From contig JAOVFP010000015.1 of the NCBI GenBank assembly GCA_025738555.1, forward strand, positions 3,224,001-3,288,000: a stretch of 64,000 nt of DNA, given 5' to 3'. The notes below the pieces were generated by a model. The model made no database searches and was not told the origin of the DNA. It saw only the letters and a list, made by a program, of their open reading frames with translations. Each line of letters opens with the position of its first letter. Position 1 is the first letter of the stretch. Positions 10,627-22,200 of the stretch are shown one piece after another. This DNA comes from Cyathus striatus. Taxonomy: Eukaryota > Basidiomycota > Agaricomycetes > Agaricales > Nidulariaceae. Position numbers and translations under genes: made by a program.

Positions 10627-12138
10627 ATGAACGCCCCCCCTTCTCCCACTGTCTCCACTACCCCTCCCACCTCCCCCACCACTGCGTACTCACTTCAACG
10701 ACTAGAAAAACGACCTCACGCACACACCCTATCCCCTTCAAAACCTCGACGCCGTGCGAATATCACAAACACCCACCCCGACCGTCTCCCTACTGGCATG
10801 CCTGGCACCCCAATATCCACTGCCGCAAAAAAGCCACGACTGGACAAGGCAGACCCTCCATCCGCTGCCCAAGATGGTGACGTCGAAATGCAACACAACG
10901 ACGACGACAATGTTTTTTCGGACAACAGCTCAACCACCGACAACCACATGGCGCTCGCCATCCGCAACAGAAACCTCTCGACCCCAGCCTCAGCTCACCA
11001 GTCCCCTGACAACGCAATTCCTTCGAACATCGCCACCCCTACTATGTCACATAGCCAGAGTGTCCCCCCCACATACGCCAACGCCACTGGCCGCCAACCC
11101 CCTACGCAGCCTCCGCCCCCCTCCCATGCACCCTCAGCTCCCATCCCACTCCCAGTTCCTCCACTGCGAACCGACCTCACCCGTGCCCCCGAGAAGGGAT
11201 TCCCGCGGGTACGCCTCCATGCCTGGACCATCCTAGCCCTCGTCCTCGACAAACTCCAACGCAACCTCCTCGAACCTGCACTCGACGAATACCGTGTGCT
11301 CGCATGGGTAGCCTACGACTACCCCAGAATGTCCGCCATTGACCGCCAGGCAGTCGTTCAATCTGAACTAACCGCCCAGACAATCAATGGACTAGTATGC
11401 CCCCTTGACATCGACATTCCGAAATCGCGAACAGGGGGATCCCTTGGATTCTATGATGGTAGGCCTCCAGTCTTCTTTGTCGTCCACAGCCTCCACTCTG
11501 TCGACAAAGCCCTCCTCCTCCGCCAACATTGCTGGAACACCCCTAATGGCACTGTCTTCGTAGCACCACTTCCCCTCCCCCGCTCCAACTTTGCTGTGCG
11601 CCTATGCGGACTGGAACCCACAGCCTTCACCAAGAGTGCTGAGGAGGAAATCCACAATGCTGTCCGCACCACCCTCCGCAACCACCCTCTTGTTCTCGAC
11701 TGCCTCATGACTCACCATGACGCCTACCGCCCAGAGTCTGAGCCCACTGTTGACCTCTCCCCCCTCATGGACCGTTTCATCAACTCTCTCCTCGTCTACC
11801 ACCGATCCACTGAGACTCCCCGCGATGGCACGAACTGGTCTCTTTTTTATGAATGCCCTGCCGCCACTTTAGAGGGCGAACAGGCCTGGATCAACATACT
11901 CCGTCTCATCCCCATCCACACCAAAGCCGGCAAAGCCAACCTCACCCAGGCCTCCATTGTCTGGTGCAGCATATGCGCTAGCCAAGAACACCCGGAGATA
12001 TTTTGCCCATTTCCTAAAGTCCCCGACTGGCGTGTCTCCCCATGGGTGCGTACCACAGCTACACCAAGAAGAGGAAATGCCCGGGGTGGACGTGGAGGCA
12101 GGGGCCGTGGTAACAGAGGTAGAGGAGGTACTTACTAA
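10627..12138 (+). CDS. Retrotransposon ORF1 (Gag-like RNA-binding protein)
   Basis: One uninterrupted 503-aa ORF. The N-terminal 170 residues are low-complexity (Pro/Thr/Ser) with basic patches. A globular central region follows (residues about 175-440, no fold recognised). Near the C-terminus is a CCHC zinc knuckle, CSICASQEHPEIFC, with exact C-x2-C-x4-H-x4-C spacing (about 447-460). The last 25 residues form an RGG-type tail (GGRGGRGRGNRGRGG). ORF1 proteins of non-LTR elements coat element RNA and help form the ribonucleoprotein. It has one knuckle where several related elements have two or three. Confidence 0.88.
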   Translation: MNAPPSPTVSTTPPTSPTTAYSLQRLEKRPHAHTLSPSKPRRRANITNTHPDRLPTGMPGTPISTAAKKPRLDKADPPSAAQDGDVEMQHNDDDNVFSDNSSTTDNHMALAIRNRNLSTPASAHQSPDNAIPSNIATPTMSHSQSVPPTYANATGRQPPTQPPPPSHAPSAPIPLPVPPLRTDLTRAPEKGFPRVRLHAWTILALVLDKLQRNLLEPALDEYRVLAWVAYDYPRMSAIDRQAVVQSELTAQTINGLVCPLDIDIPKSRTGGSLGFYDGRPPVFFVVHSLHSVDKALLLRQHCWNTPNGTVFVAPLPLPRSNFAVRLCGLEPTAFTKSAEEEIHNAVRTTLRNHPLVLDCLMTHHDAYRPESEPTVDLSPLMDRFINSLLVYHRSTETPRDGTNWSLFYECPAATLEGEQAWINILRLIPIHTKAGKANLTQASIVWCSICASQEHPEIFCPFPKVPDWRVSPWVRTTATPRRGNARGGRGGRGRGNRGRGGTY

Positions 12139-12870
12139 CAAATAGACAATTTACTATACCTCCCTAGACATCCCTTCCCCTAGTCTACCAACGCCTGCTT
12201 GCTCCCCATGTCAGTACATATATGTCCTAACTCTCACCCCCCCTCAATACAATGTAAATACAAGTTGCCTACCAAGCTTGCCACTCGAACTAAGACGTAC
12301 TTCATGAGCCACACATGTGACTTACTGCTGTGCACCGCTAACCTTCATCACGCAAATGACATATCATCACACCTAAGATCAATATTCCAGTTACATCAGA
12401 TGTTTCCAGTGTCAGTCACCTACCCCTTGCCAAGCAACGACAACCCTGTCTCTGTCACCTACCCCATCCCCCAACCATCCCCACTGCCTCATACACATAC
12501 AGGAAATGTGAGTAGACCCAACTATCAAATACACCATAACACTCCACTGCTGATCCACACACTGTACTGGACATAGAAAACCAATTGACTGCTCAACTAA
12601 TTGACCACAGTAGCATGCCTGCTACGTACAATCCAAGAACACTGAAACGTAATCAGGAACACTCCACTGCCAACCGGTCACCAATGACAACCAATTAAAT
12701 ACCAAGAGCTAGGTACTTAATCACTGACCAATTACCATTGATCGCTAACAGTACCCAGCACCGGCACCTCGCTCCTATACTGCCGGCTAACCACTACCCC
12801 CCCTGACGCCTTCTGAACAATATAAATACCACACATCTCCCCCCACCATTTCCCCCATCTCACTCTGACA

Positions 12871-13029
12871 ATGGTGTCTCCCACCCTCGTACACATCCTC
12901 CTAGAAAGCGCGTGCATTGCACTAATGTTGAGCCTGCTATGGGCCTCCTGGAAATTTGCTCTACTAGCGTACACGACCTGGTCCACCGGAAGTTTCCCTT
13001 ACAACAACCCCCCCTCCGATGAACCTTAG
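12871..13029 (+). CDS. Possible 52-aa membrane peptide inside the retrotransposon
   Basis: ATG to TAG, 53 codons. The peptide has one long hydrophobic segment (residues about 5-35, with ESACIALMLSLLWASWKFAL) and a polar Pro/Asn-rich tail, consistent with a single-pass membrane peptide. A TATAAATA box lies about 45-50 bp upstream and the leader in between is C/T-rich, the usual shape of a basidiomycete promoter. Chance cannot be excluded at this length, and no homologue is known to me. Confidence 0.3.
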   Translation: MVSPTLVHILLESACIALMLSLLWASWKFALLAYTTWSTGSFPYNNPPSDEP

Positions 13030-13540
13030 GTAACCCCCCCACCCCATATCTTATTAACCATTCTTACTTCTCCCCCAATACTCAGGATGTGCCCATGTGA
13101 TATGATGCACCAAATGGCAAAAGCCCATTGCTTCGAACCTATGCACTGCCCATACCAATCGCTACCATTAATAGTACACACCTGTAATACGTTGATTGTA
13201 TACATCAACACACAGTCTTTACTCCTCTAATACTCATCTGCATATTCCCACCTACCTCCACTACACACACACCCCCACACCAATCTCAGTTAAGGAATAT
13301 ATGTCTAAGACCTGCTAGAACCAGATGCAAACCACTAATGACTGACATCATGCAATATTAATATATGAGATGGCAATCCTCTGTCACTGGATCAAGATCT
13401 CCAAGGGAACCAAGTACTTACCCTCTGCCTCTCTCCTAAATAACAAAAGCATGCCACCTAAACACCCTCCCCCCCCATGTGAATATACTCCGGATCTTGA
13501 TCCAAACTACAGCATGAAGGGAATCATAACCCTACATGCT

Positions 13541-13620
13541 GGCACCTAGTGCCTGGGACTGGCTTGAAGGATAAGTAACCCCTCACCGTCGGGTGACATC
13601 CTCCAAGGTGGGTGCAAGCC
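13541..13620 (+). promoter_or_regulatory. Nested RNA stem-loops before ORF2
   Basis: A GGCAC/GTGCC hairpin (13541-13553) is followed by three nested helices: GGCTTG/CAAGCC (13561-13566 with 13615-13620), AGGAT/ATCCT (13568-13572 with 13598-13602) and TCACC/GGTGA (13583-13587 with 13592-13596). It ends 44 nt before the ORF2 ATG. A role in ORF2 translation or RNA recognition is inference. Confidence 0.5.
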
Positions 13621-13664
13621 AACCCCAGTAATAGGCGGTGAAACAACCCCCCCCACTTTAACTA

Positions 13665-16600
13665 ATGCTGAATACAACCAATGAATTACATACAACAACG
13701 GATGAGAATAACTGGTCATGGATTACTCGCAACCCCGGGGACAGAGGAAGTGTGAATCCGGGTGCCATTCTATCTTCCAATGATGACCCCGGGGGGGTCG
13801 GACGGCACCAACCCGAGCATGCTCCTAATCAGGATCAATGCTCACTACTACGCCATGGGTCTAACAGCACCAGTGCTGCCAGGACGCAAGCAGGCAGGAA
13901 TATACTACACCCCTCAGAGGATCACTTCAATGACATCACCACCCATGCTACAAATGCCAGTGCATACAAACTCAAAAACTCAAGGTCTGCAATACGAATT
14001 GCAAGTCTGAATATTCGAGGAGGAGGCCAACCTGCCACACGTCCCAAGTGGAATCACATCTATGCCCTGATGCGAAAATCCCGCATAGGCATCATGACTG
14101 TGCAGGAAACTCACATCACGGATACAGTGCTCCACCAGATCCAAAAAACCCACCCTCTCCTCCTCATAGCAAACTCCCCTGACCCAACCCACCCATCAAC
14201 GACAGGCGGCATAGCTATTATCCTCCACAAAGGCCTAGTAAACTGGGAATCACATGAATTTGTAGAACTCATCCCAGGACGGGCAATGGCTGTATCACTC
14301 CGCCGCAAAAATGATGACTGGCTACACATTGCTGCAGTGTATGCCCCCTCAGGTGATGTGCCAGCTAACACAGCCTTCTGGACTGAACTACAAGAAGCCT
14401 GGCAAATACACAGACCCCGAAGGAAGATGCACATACTCTTGGGTGACCTCAATATGGTCGAATCACACATAGACCGTATACCTGCACGACTGGAAAATTC
14501 CACTGCCCCCCCCACTTTTACCACACTCAAAGAACACTTCAAACTGTTTGATGGATGGAGACTAGGAAACCCCACCTCACTTGACTATACATTCACCAAC
14601 CAACTTACTGCTCGCTCACGTATTGACCGCATATATGCCACTGAAAAACTCATCGACTTCTCCCGTGAATGGAACATCTCCTCCTCAGGTATCTTCACAG
14701 ACCACTTCCTAATCTCCATGCAACTGATCCCACCAACTGAGCCTTTTGTTGGAAAAGGGCGACGGGCTCTCCCAGCTTATATTGCTAAAAACAAAGGAGC
14801 TCAGAAGTGCATACAAACACTAGCCCAGGAACTAAGCATGGCTATTGCAAACATACAGGATCAACCACGATCACCTGAACTCAATATACAGACACTATGG
14901 GCATCATTCAAAAAACAAATTCTTGCTCAGGTAGGTGAGATTGTGAAAAACCAAGGCCTACACCACAACATCCAAATCTCAAAGTGGGAAACCCGCCGTG
15001 CCACCACACTAGCCCTTGCCGAATCCCTCAGCACTGAGGAACTTGCACACCAACTACACACCATTGATATCAACATCAAAAAGCTTCAGGCTACCCAAAC
15101 AAAATGGGAACAAGACAAGATTGCAGCTCACTTCCACCTTGAAGGTGAAACTAATAGTAAATTTGACTATATCATCAATCAGGAACACAAACCCAGGGAG
15201 ACAATCCACTCCCTCCGCTCAAACCCACAAGGCCTCCTGCCTGAATACACAATGGACTCCAAAGAAATGGTGGAAATTGCCACTGACTACCATAACTCCC
15301 TACAATCTTCTATGGACTACCACCTAGATGACCTTGAGAGGTATACTACAACAGAAGAGGCTCTCTCACATCTTACACAAAAGATCCCACCTCACAAGAA
15401 AGATGAACTAGCTGCCAGACTCTCCACTGGAGAAATAAGAGTGGCTCTTAATGCAGTCCCCAATGGTAAAGCTTCAGGACTGGATGGTATCCCAATTGAA
15501 ATATGGAAGTGGCTTGATGCTACCCACATTGCCTCACGATCAGGTGACAACCCCTCCCCAGATATTGTTGCCATCCTACAGTACCTATACACTGACATCA
15601 GCATGAACGGTGTTATGCCAGACACTGGCTTCCATGAAGGTTGGATGTGCCCCATCCACAAGAAAAACGACAAGACTTCCATAGCAAACTACCGCCCCAT
15701 TACAGTACTAAACACAGACTATAAAATAATGACACGCTCTCTCACCAACCGCCTCTCAACAGTTGCTCCAAACCTCATCCACCTAGACCAGGCTGGCTTT
15801 ATGAAAAACCGGTCCATCACAGACCAAACAGAACTTATAAACCTGGTTATACACCACTGTGACACAACCAATACACCTGGGACTATTGTATGTCTTGACC
15901 AAGAAAAAGCATATGACCGTATACACCATGACTTCCTATGGAGATCACTAAAAAAGCTAGGATTCCCAGATGAGTTCATAAAGACAGTCAAAGCCCTATA
16001 CACAGGAGCCTACACTAAAATTATTCTCAATGGGATTATTGGTTTGGGCTACCTCATCATCAGAGGAGTACGACAAGGGGACCCTCTCTCCTGCCTCCTG
16101 TTCAATATTGCTATTGAATCTCTTGCAAGTCGCATAAGAACATCCACCATCACAGGCCTAGATCTCCCAGGGCTTACTAGCCCTCTCCAAATAAACCTCT
16201 TTGCAGATGACACCACCATCTTCCTTGGTGAAAATGATGATACTCACACACTCCTTGCTGAACTCACACAATGGTGCAAAGCCTCTGGAGCTAAATTCAA
16301 TGTCACAAAGACTGCCATCATCCCCCTTGGGAATGAACATACACGTGCCACTATACGTCAGAATAGATGCACAAACATTCACCACACACCCATACCAAAT
16401 GACATCCACATTATCAATGATCAAGAACCCATTCGCATCCTTGGAGCCTTTTATGGCTACCACATCTCCCAAGATGACATCTGGCAACCTACCCTAGAGA
16501 AAGTCCGACACACCCTCCTCCGCTGGGAACGCTTCAATCCAACCCTAATTGGCAGATGCAAAGCAGCCTCTGCCATTGTTGGAGGCTACACACAATACCT

Positions 16601-18834
16601 AACCAGGGTGCAAGGCATGCCCCGCAATGTCCAAAATGACTTCACCAAGCTCATTGACAACTTTGTGTACAACAAAAAAGGTGAAAAGAAATACAATGCA
16701 ATCAGTATTGCAATTCTACAGCTCCCTGTTGATGAAGGGGGACACAACCTACTCGATCTCAAAGCCCGGAATGAAGCAATAGAACTCATGAAACTCAAAA
16801 CCTATACTGAACCCAACCCACTACAACGCCCCCATGGACAAGACTAGCTGACCATACCCTGGCTCTTGCTGCCAAAGCAGAAGTGAGAAGGCGGATTGGG
16901 CACAGACAATGCCACAACTTCCTCCTGCAAGACCTAGACATATACCAACACTCCAAGGCCCTTCCTAAGTCCCTCCAACGTATGCTACAGGCTGCAAAAC
17001 TCCATGAAGCAAAATTTGCACCCTCAGAAATTACTCCCCGTATGAAACTTGCAATGCCCTTCTGGTACCACCTTGCCAGAATAGACGAAAGAAACAAAGT
17101 TTACAATGATGAATTTGGCATGTGCCATATTAAAAACCATGAATTTTGGTCTACTGGAGATATGGCTGCTCATGCAAGCAAAAACTGGGCAGCAGGGCAC
17201 ATCAATGAATACAACTGCACCTGCCCACATTGTGCTAGTGACCGGCTCCTAGGGTGCACCAACCCCATACAATGTCGTACTAATGCCAACAGAAAGCTCA
17301 AGACATTACGCCCTGAATGGAACCCCTCTACAAAGTCAGATTTCACCCTCCTAAACTAACTCTCCCCCCAGGCAGTGCCCCACCCCCTGACTTCCATCAT
17401 GCCCTCCCCATTCTGCACCAAGACAACCCCCTAAACCACATCCGAATATTTGCCTCCACAAAGAACATCACACCACCCCACCAACACAATATTACACCCC
17501 GCACACCATGGACAGCTGACACAGTTACCATCTATACAGATGGATCCTGCTCTGCAAATGGGACAGCAAGTGCATCTGCAGGCAGTGGCCTCTGGTATGC
17601 TGAAGCACATCCAAACAATACTGCAGTCCGCCTTCCCCATACCCTGGCCTCCAACAATGCAGCAGAACTAGTTGCAATCCTGCTGAGTATTCAACAGAAC
17701 CAAAACACAAAAATCATCAAGATTATAAGTGACTCACAATACTGCATCGATGCCCTAACCACCCATCTCCAGGAATGGGCTGACCATGGCTTTATAGAAA
17801 TCAAAAATGCTGACATTCTCCGTACCCTATATGTCACACTTATAACCTCCCCCAATATAATCCTCCTCAAGAAAGTCAAAGGCCACAGTGGCGACCCTGG
17901 TAATGAAGGTGCAGACCAACTAGCAGCAATGGGAGCAAGTAAGCCTCACCCTGACCACCTCGATCTCTCAAAAGGCAAATGGGCCAAGTCTCTTGGAGCA
18001 AAGCTATCATGCATGACCCAATCAAAACTATATAAAGCCATCAAGCGCCGAAAAACCACCAAAAAACGTGCAGCCTCACAACACAATATAGACACCACTG
18101 CCCATGCCCTTGAAATAAACACTGGGTCACGCCCCACCCCTGAGAACATATGGAAATCTATTCTAAATAGCACCACCCTTACCAAAAAGGCCAAAATATT
18201 CCTATGGAAAACACTTCATGACTCACACAAAATTGGCACATTTTGGGAACACACCCCCCTAAAGGACCAACACATGCCCTGCACCCAATGTGGGGCTGAT
18301 GTTGAAGACATCACACATATTCTCTTCCACTGCAGAGTTTCTGGACAAGGGTGTGTCTGGGACCTAGCACGTACAACTTGGCAATCAACAAACCTCCCAT
18401 GGCCCCAGGTATCTATTGGTCTCATCATGGGTATACCACTGGCAGAAATCAAATCAACTGAAGGCAACACATTACGTGCACCCACCCGCCTCTTCCAAAT
18501 CCTAGTTTCTGAAGCGGCTTACCTTATCTGGAAACTCCGTTGTGAATGGCGAATAGGCAAAGCCGCTGATCCCCTCAAACTACACACATCCAAAGAGATA
18601 CAGTCCAGGTGGCTAAACACTATCAACACCCGTATAAACCATGACAGAATCCTCACAGATAGCCGTGCATATGGAACACGGGCCCTCAAACGAAGCCTTG
18701 TAAAAAACACCTGGCAGAACATTCTTGACACAAACAGACTTATCAACACCCTCCCAAGCAACTGGCTATCCAATGCAGGGGTTTTAGTGGGTATTAAGGA
18801 GCTCACACCTAGACACTGGGGACAAGACAGGTAA
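13665..18834 (+). CDS. Retrotransposon ORF2: endonuclease, reverse transcriptase, RNase H (two frameshifts)
   Basis: Three overlapping frames form one protein: 13665 to about 16830, then about 16830-17325, then about 17325-18834. Each switch needs one extra base in a C run (C5 at 16829-16833, C4 at 17323-17326). The endonuclease motifs NIRGGG (about residue 117), QETH, GDLNMVESHIDR, SRIDRIY and FTDHFLIS are complete. The RT motifs GKASGLDG, NYRPI, LDQEKAYDRI, GVRQGDPLS and FADD (about residue 845) are present. A Cys/His motif (CTCPHCASDRLLGC) lies between RT and RNase H. RNase H shows YTDGSC, NNAAELVA, SDSQYCIDAL and GHSGDPGNEGAD. A C-terminal zf-RVT-like motif (CTQCGADVEDITHILFHC) follows. 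It nicks target DNA, copies element RNA and removes the RNA strand. Confidence 0.9.
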
Positions 18835-19050
18835 CATTAGGCGCCTGATGCGCCTCCATCACATGTTAGCCATCCCCTGCTCCCTGAGTCCCACACTGTT
18901 CCTCACAGAACGTGCATAAATGCATTTCCTCTGGAGTGGAGCCATACTTCTTCCTCTAGTGGGTCACCCCACAACATCAGCTGGCAACCTGCCTAGCGAA
19001 CTGCTAGGTACTAGCCTATAGCTCCACAAAAAAAAAAAAAAAAAAAAAAA
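18835..19050 (+). other. Retrotransposon 3' UTR and poly(A) tail
   Basis: About 190 bp of non-coding sequence is followed by an A run from about 19029, ending at the second target-site duplication. No long terminal repeat is present, consistent with a non-LTR element. Confidence 0.8.
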
Positions 19051-19064
19051 ATAATAATAATAAG

Positions 19065-19265
19065 TATAGATAGTGAATCGTAATAAACGTATGATGTGTT
19101 GGGCGCTAAATAGCCATTGAACGTTGAACGTCGAGCGCTTGAGTATTGCTTGAGCAAGTTCTTTAGAGTTCTCTCAGGACTTGATGATATATGCTCAATT
19201 CCAACTACATCCCATAACCCTCTGCCGATCCCGTATCGACAGTCGACCCTTCTATTTAGCCCCAG
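19065..19265 (+). promoter_or_regulatory. Short TRS85 upstream region next to the retrotransposon
   Basis: Only 201 bp separate the element's 3' duplication from the TRS85 start codon. Any upstream promoter element further away has been displaced by 9 kb. No clear TATA box was seen. Confidence 0.5.
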
Positions 19266-22200
19266 ATGACCGTCCTTCCCTCTTCCCTCAGCCCTCATGT
19301 CTGTATATTACCTTCAAAGGATTTAGTAACCTTACTGGAGTCGTCCTCGCTGCCCCCCCTACCGCAAATATTACAGTCGTTTTCTCCACTTCCTCAAGGC
19401 ATGTTTTGTATACTGTTCCAATACCAGCTCCTTACATACTTTGCGCACTTTAGTGACAACAAGAACAACTACTCTTACATCTGTTCCTCATTCATCTTTT
19501 GCACTAAGATTTTCTGATCTGGAACAAGTCGAAGATGCATGTAAGGAGGACGAAGAGCAACGCGCCGTTCGTACCGTCGATTGGATGTCTGCGCGAATCA
19601 ATAAGCGTTGCTACAAGTGGGTTCAGGATGCAGAGAAGAGCCTCGACAGTGATACATTACGGACACCGTGGTGGGACGAACTAAGGAGATGCACCGAAGG
19701 CGATCATGTACCGTCCATCTCAGAGGGATGGAATCACCCAGTTGCAGGTACATGTTACATGACTCAATTCTTCTCTCAACTGACCTACTTTCTGTGTAGT
19801 TATCTTCGCCGTGTCTACTACCGCACCTAATCCCCTACAAGCTATCACTGCTCTTCATGCGCGTACAATCCATTTTCCTTCATGGGTAGATTCAAATTTT
19901 ATTCGTTGTACCCTCATTATACACCCTAAGAACTCGCCACTTTCAGACGAAGAGTGTGTGGCGTTTATCTTTATTCGACAATTTCAATCTCACTTATGTT
20001 AGGTCTGGTGCACTACTTAACGCCGTCAAAAAGCAGTTCGGTCTTCATACATATCTTCTTCCACTCAACTTACCAAGCCCCCCTCCGCCCCCCGTTCCCG
20101 TCCCTGCATTATTACCCCGTTTACCGCCACCGCCGCCCCCCGACTCGTCCACCACATATACTTCTACTGAGCCTCCAGAATCACTCAACAGACCTGGCAC
20201 ACCTGTTTCGGTCCTGAACACATTGTGTATGGAAGAAGGGGATATACAACAAACCGCTCGCTTCACCCGGGAGTTTGTCATTATGAGCCTTGTCCCCTGG
20301 ATGGAGAAATGCGTTCTAGAATGGAATGAAGCTGTGAGTTTCAGCTTGCTTTTTAGATTTACGACGGGTTGATCTTGCTCAAGTTCTCGTCCACCCGTCG
20401 TCTGCCGTCTCGCTTGTTTTCTTCAACTCGTAGACTGTTTGGATCATCTGCTGTTGTCGCATCTCCCACGCACCAGCCATCCTCCTCTGTGTCGTCAGTA
20501 ACTAGTCGGATGTCCCAATATGCGAGTCCTACTACCGCATCAGGGCCTTCTCCGCCGTCGCAGCAGCGCCGATTAGCGGAATTTTCTACAATCCTCGGAG
20601 ATTTTAAGTTGGCAGTCACTGTTTGGGAAGCGCTTAGGAAGGAATCCAAAGGAGGCTCTGTGAGTTTTCTTAGAAACGTCAAATATCTATCCATATCATA
20701 TTCACTATACTTATGATAGGATATACTTCCGTTATTGCTGTCACCGTCTCCTGCTCTTCAGTTGCATGCACACAACGCCATTTCCGGTATACATCCCAAC
20801 ATGCGAGACCCTCCTCCTCAAGCGCAGCTTCGTGCCCTATTGTTTGCTGTTCGCTGGGAAGCAGGGATTGCTAGCTCAGACTTCTTAAGTGCTGCGATGG
20901 AAGGTGAACGATGGCTCGTTTCTGCTGCCGGTAGTGTTTGTGTCCCGACTTCTCATGAGCTAATGCATGTACTAAAGAGGTATCAAATAGTCTGAAGAAG
21001 CTCCATTCGCACTCCTTCTGTCTCATGCAGCACTCCTTTGTGCGCGGAAGGGTGCTAAAAGACGTGCAGCTTTATGGTACGTATCTGCGGCTAGCCGTCT
21101 AGAAAAATGTGGAATTGTCAGTATTCGGTTTATATCTTGAACATGCGTCATTAACATCAACGTTAATAGAAACCTTTGACAATGTACTTCCTTCGAAAAG
21201 CTCGAGAGCTCTGTAGCGTACCAAATGTCAAAGAGTTGTCACCGTCATTTTGGGAATCGGAAGGGGAGTTGCGCGTGCACTCTGGATTCGACGCCATCAT
21301 GTCGGGAATTGACCATCCATTAGGTAATTATACCAACTCTTCACCTGGGACTAAATAACAATTTCATTAGGACGACTACTCTATACTACTGGCGATATTA
21401 TTGCTTCTATACAGTTATTTCTAGGCCTATTACGGGGAACGTCGTCTATGTTACAGCGCACAGTGGTATCTCGCAATACCGACGACGATGGTGACGGTGC
21501 TGGCAGTGACAATATGTTTTTAGATGATTTTCGTGTGGCATTCTTGGTATGGCCATCTATCGCTGCATGAAGAACTTATTTGCTAACTTTATAGCATCTT
21601 CGGGACACTGAGCCGGAAAAAATCGTAGTTTCCAGTTTCCAGTTACCGATTATGTTTTGTAACACCAAACAAACCCGTGTGCGATTTACAAGTGATAGAA
21701 ATGGTGACGTGAACGTTTGGAACTCAAGACAGGCTGACTGGAAGCAGTTTTGTAAATCCAAGGGAATAAGAGAGGAGTTTTCTAGGGACGGGGACGTACT
21801 GACCGAAGGTATGATGCCTATTGCTTAGCTGAACAATACTGATTTCCACCATTAGAATTGTTTTGGGTGGATGTAGGCTTGGAAAATCCCTTGGACGTGG
21901 AGGTCAATTTATCGAATTTCAGCCTGATTGCTCGGTATACCGATAATCGGGATGACCTCGATGAATCGAATCTAGAAGTTGAAGTCCTTCCTGATATAAT
22001 GCTGGGACGTCAAGAATCGCGAATAGTAAGTTGCCGGAAGTCTTTAAAAAATGGAAATGATACTATCACAGAAATTAGATACCCGTATCAATAAAAGCTA
22101 AACGGCAAGGGACACTTGCTATTACGCATGCAGTGTACGACTTTGTAGGTCTTCTGCCTTCAAAAGAATCTCTCGCAAAGCGTGGACGTAGACTACATCA

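Larger units (their letters stand above)
12139..13664 (+). other. Unusually long spacer between ORF1 and ORF2
   Basis: This 1.5-kb region lies inside the element and holds no long convincing ORF. Two things stand out: a TATA-like box with a pyrimidine leader before a 52-codon ORF (12871-13029), and a nested stem-loop structure (13541-13620) just ahead of the ORF2 start. An ORF at 12199-12576 is compositionally simple and probably not translated. Confidence 0.6.
9988..19064 (+). mobile_element. Full-length non-LTR retrotransposon (Tad/I-like), with target-site duplications
   Basis: The element proper runs from about 10002 to 19050. It is flanked by identical 14-bp direct repeats ATAATAATAATAAG at 9988-10001 and 19051-19064, and ends in about 22 A residues, so target-primed reverse transcription is the natural explanation. 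Order: 625-bp 5' UTR, ORF1 (zinc knuckle, RGG tail), a 1.5-kb spacer, ORF2 (apurinic-type endonuclease, reverse transcriptase, RNase H) and a 3' UTR. RNase H downstream of RT plus the endonuclease type fit the Tad1/I-like clades common in fungi. The sense strand is strikingly C-rich and intronless, unlike its neighbours. Identical duplications, the clean poly(A) tail and long ORFs suggest a recent insertion. ORF2 carries two apparent 1-nt deletions. Confidence 0.92.

Noticed and set aside
12199..12576. 125-aa ORF in the retrotransposon spacer
   Set aside because: It has a non-ATG start, simple Pro/Thr/His/Ser composition and no domain; it looks like the C-rich background.
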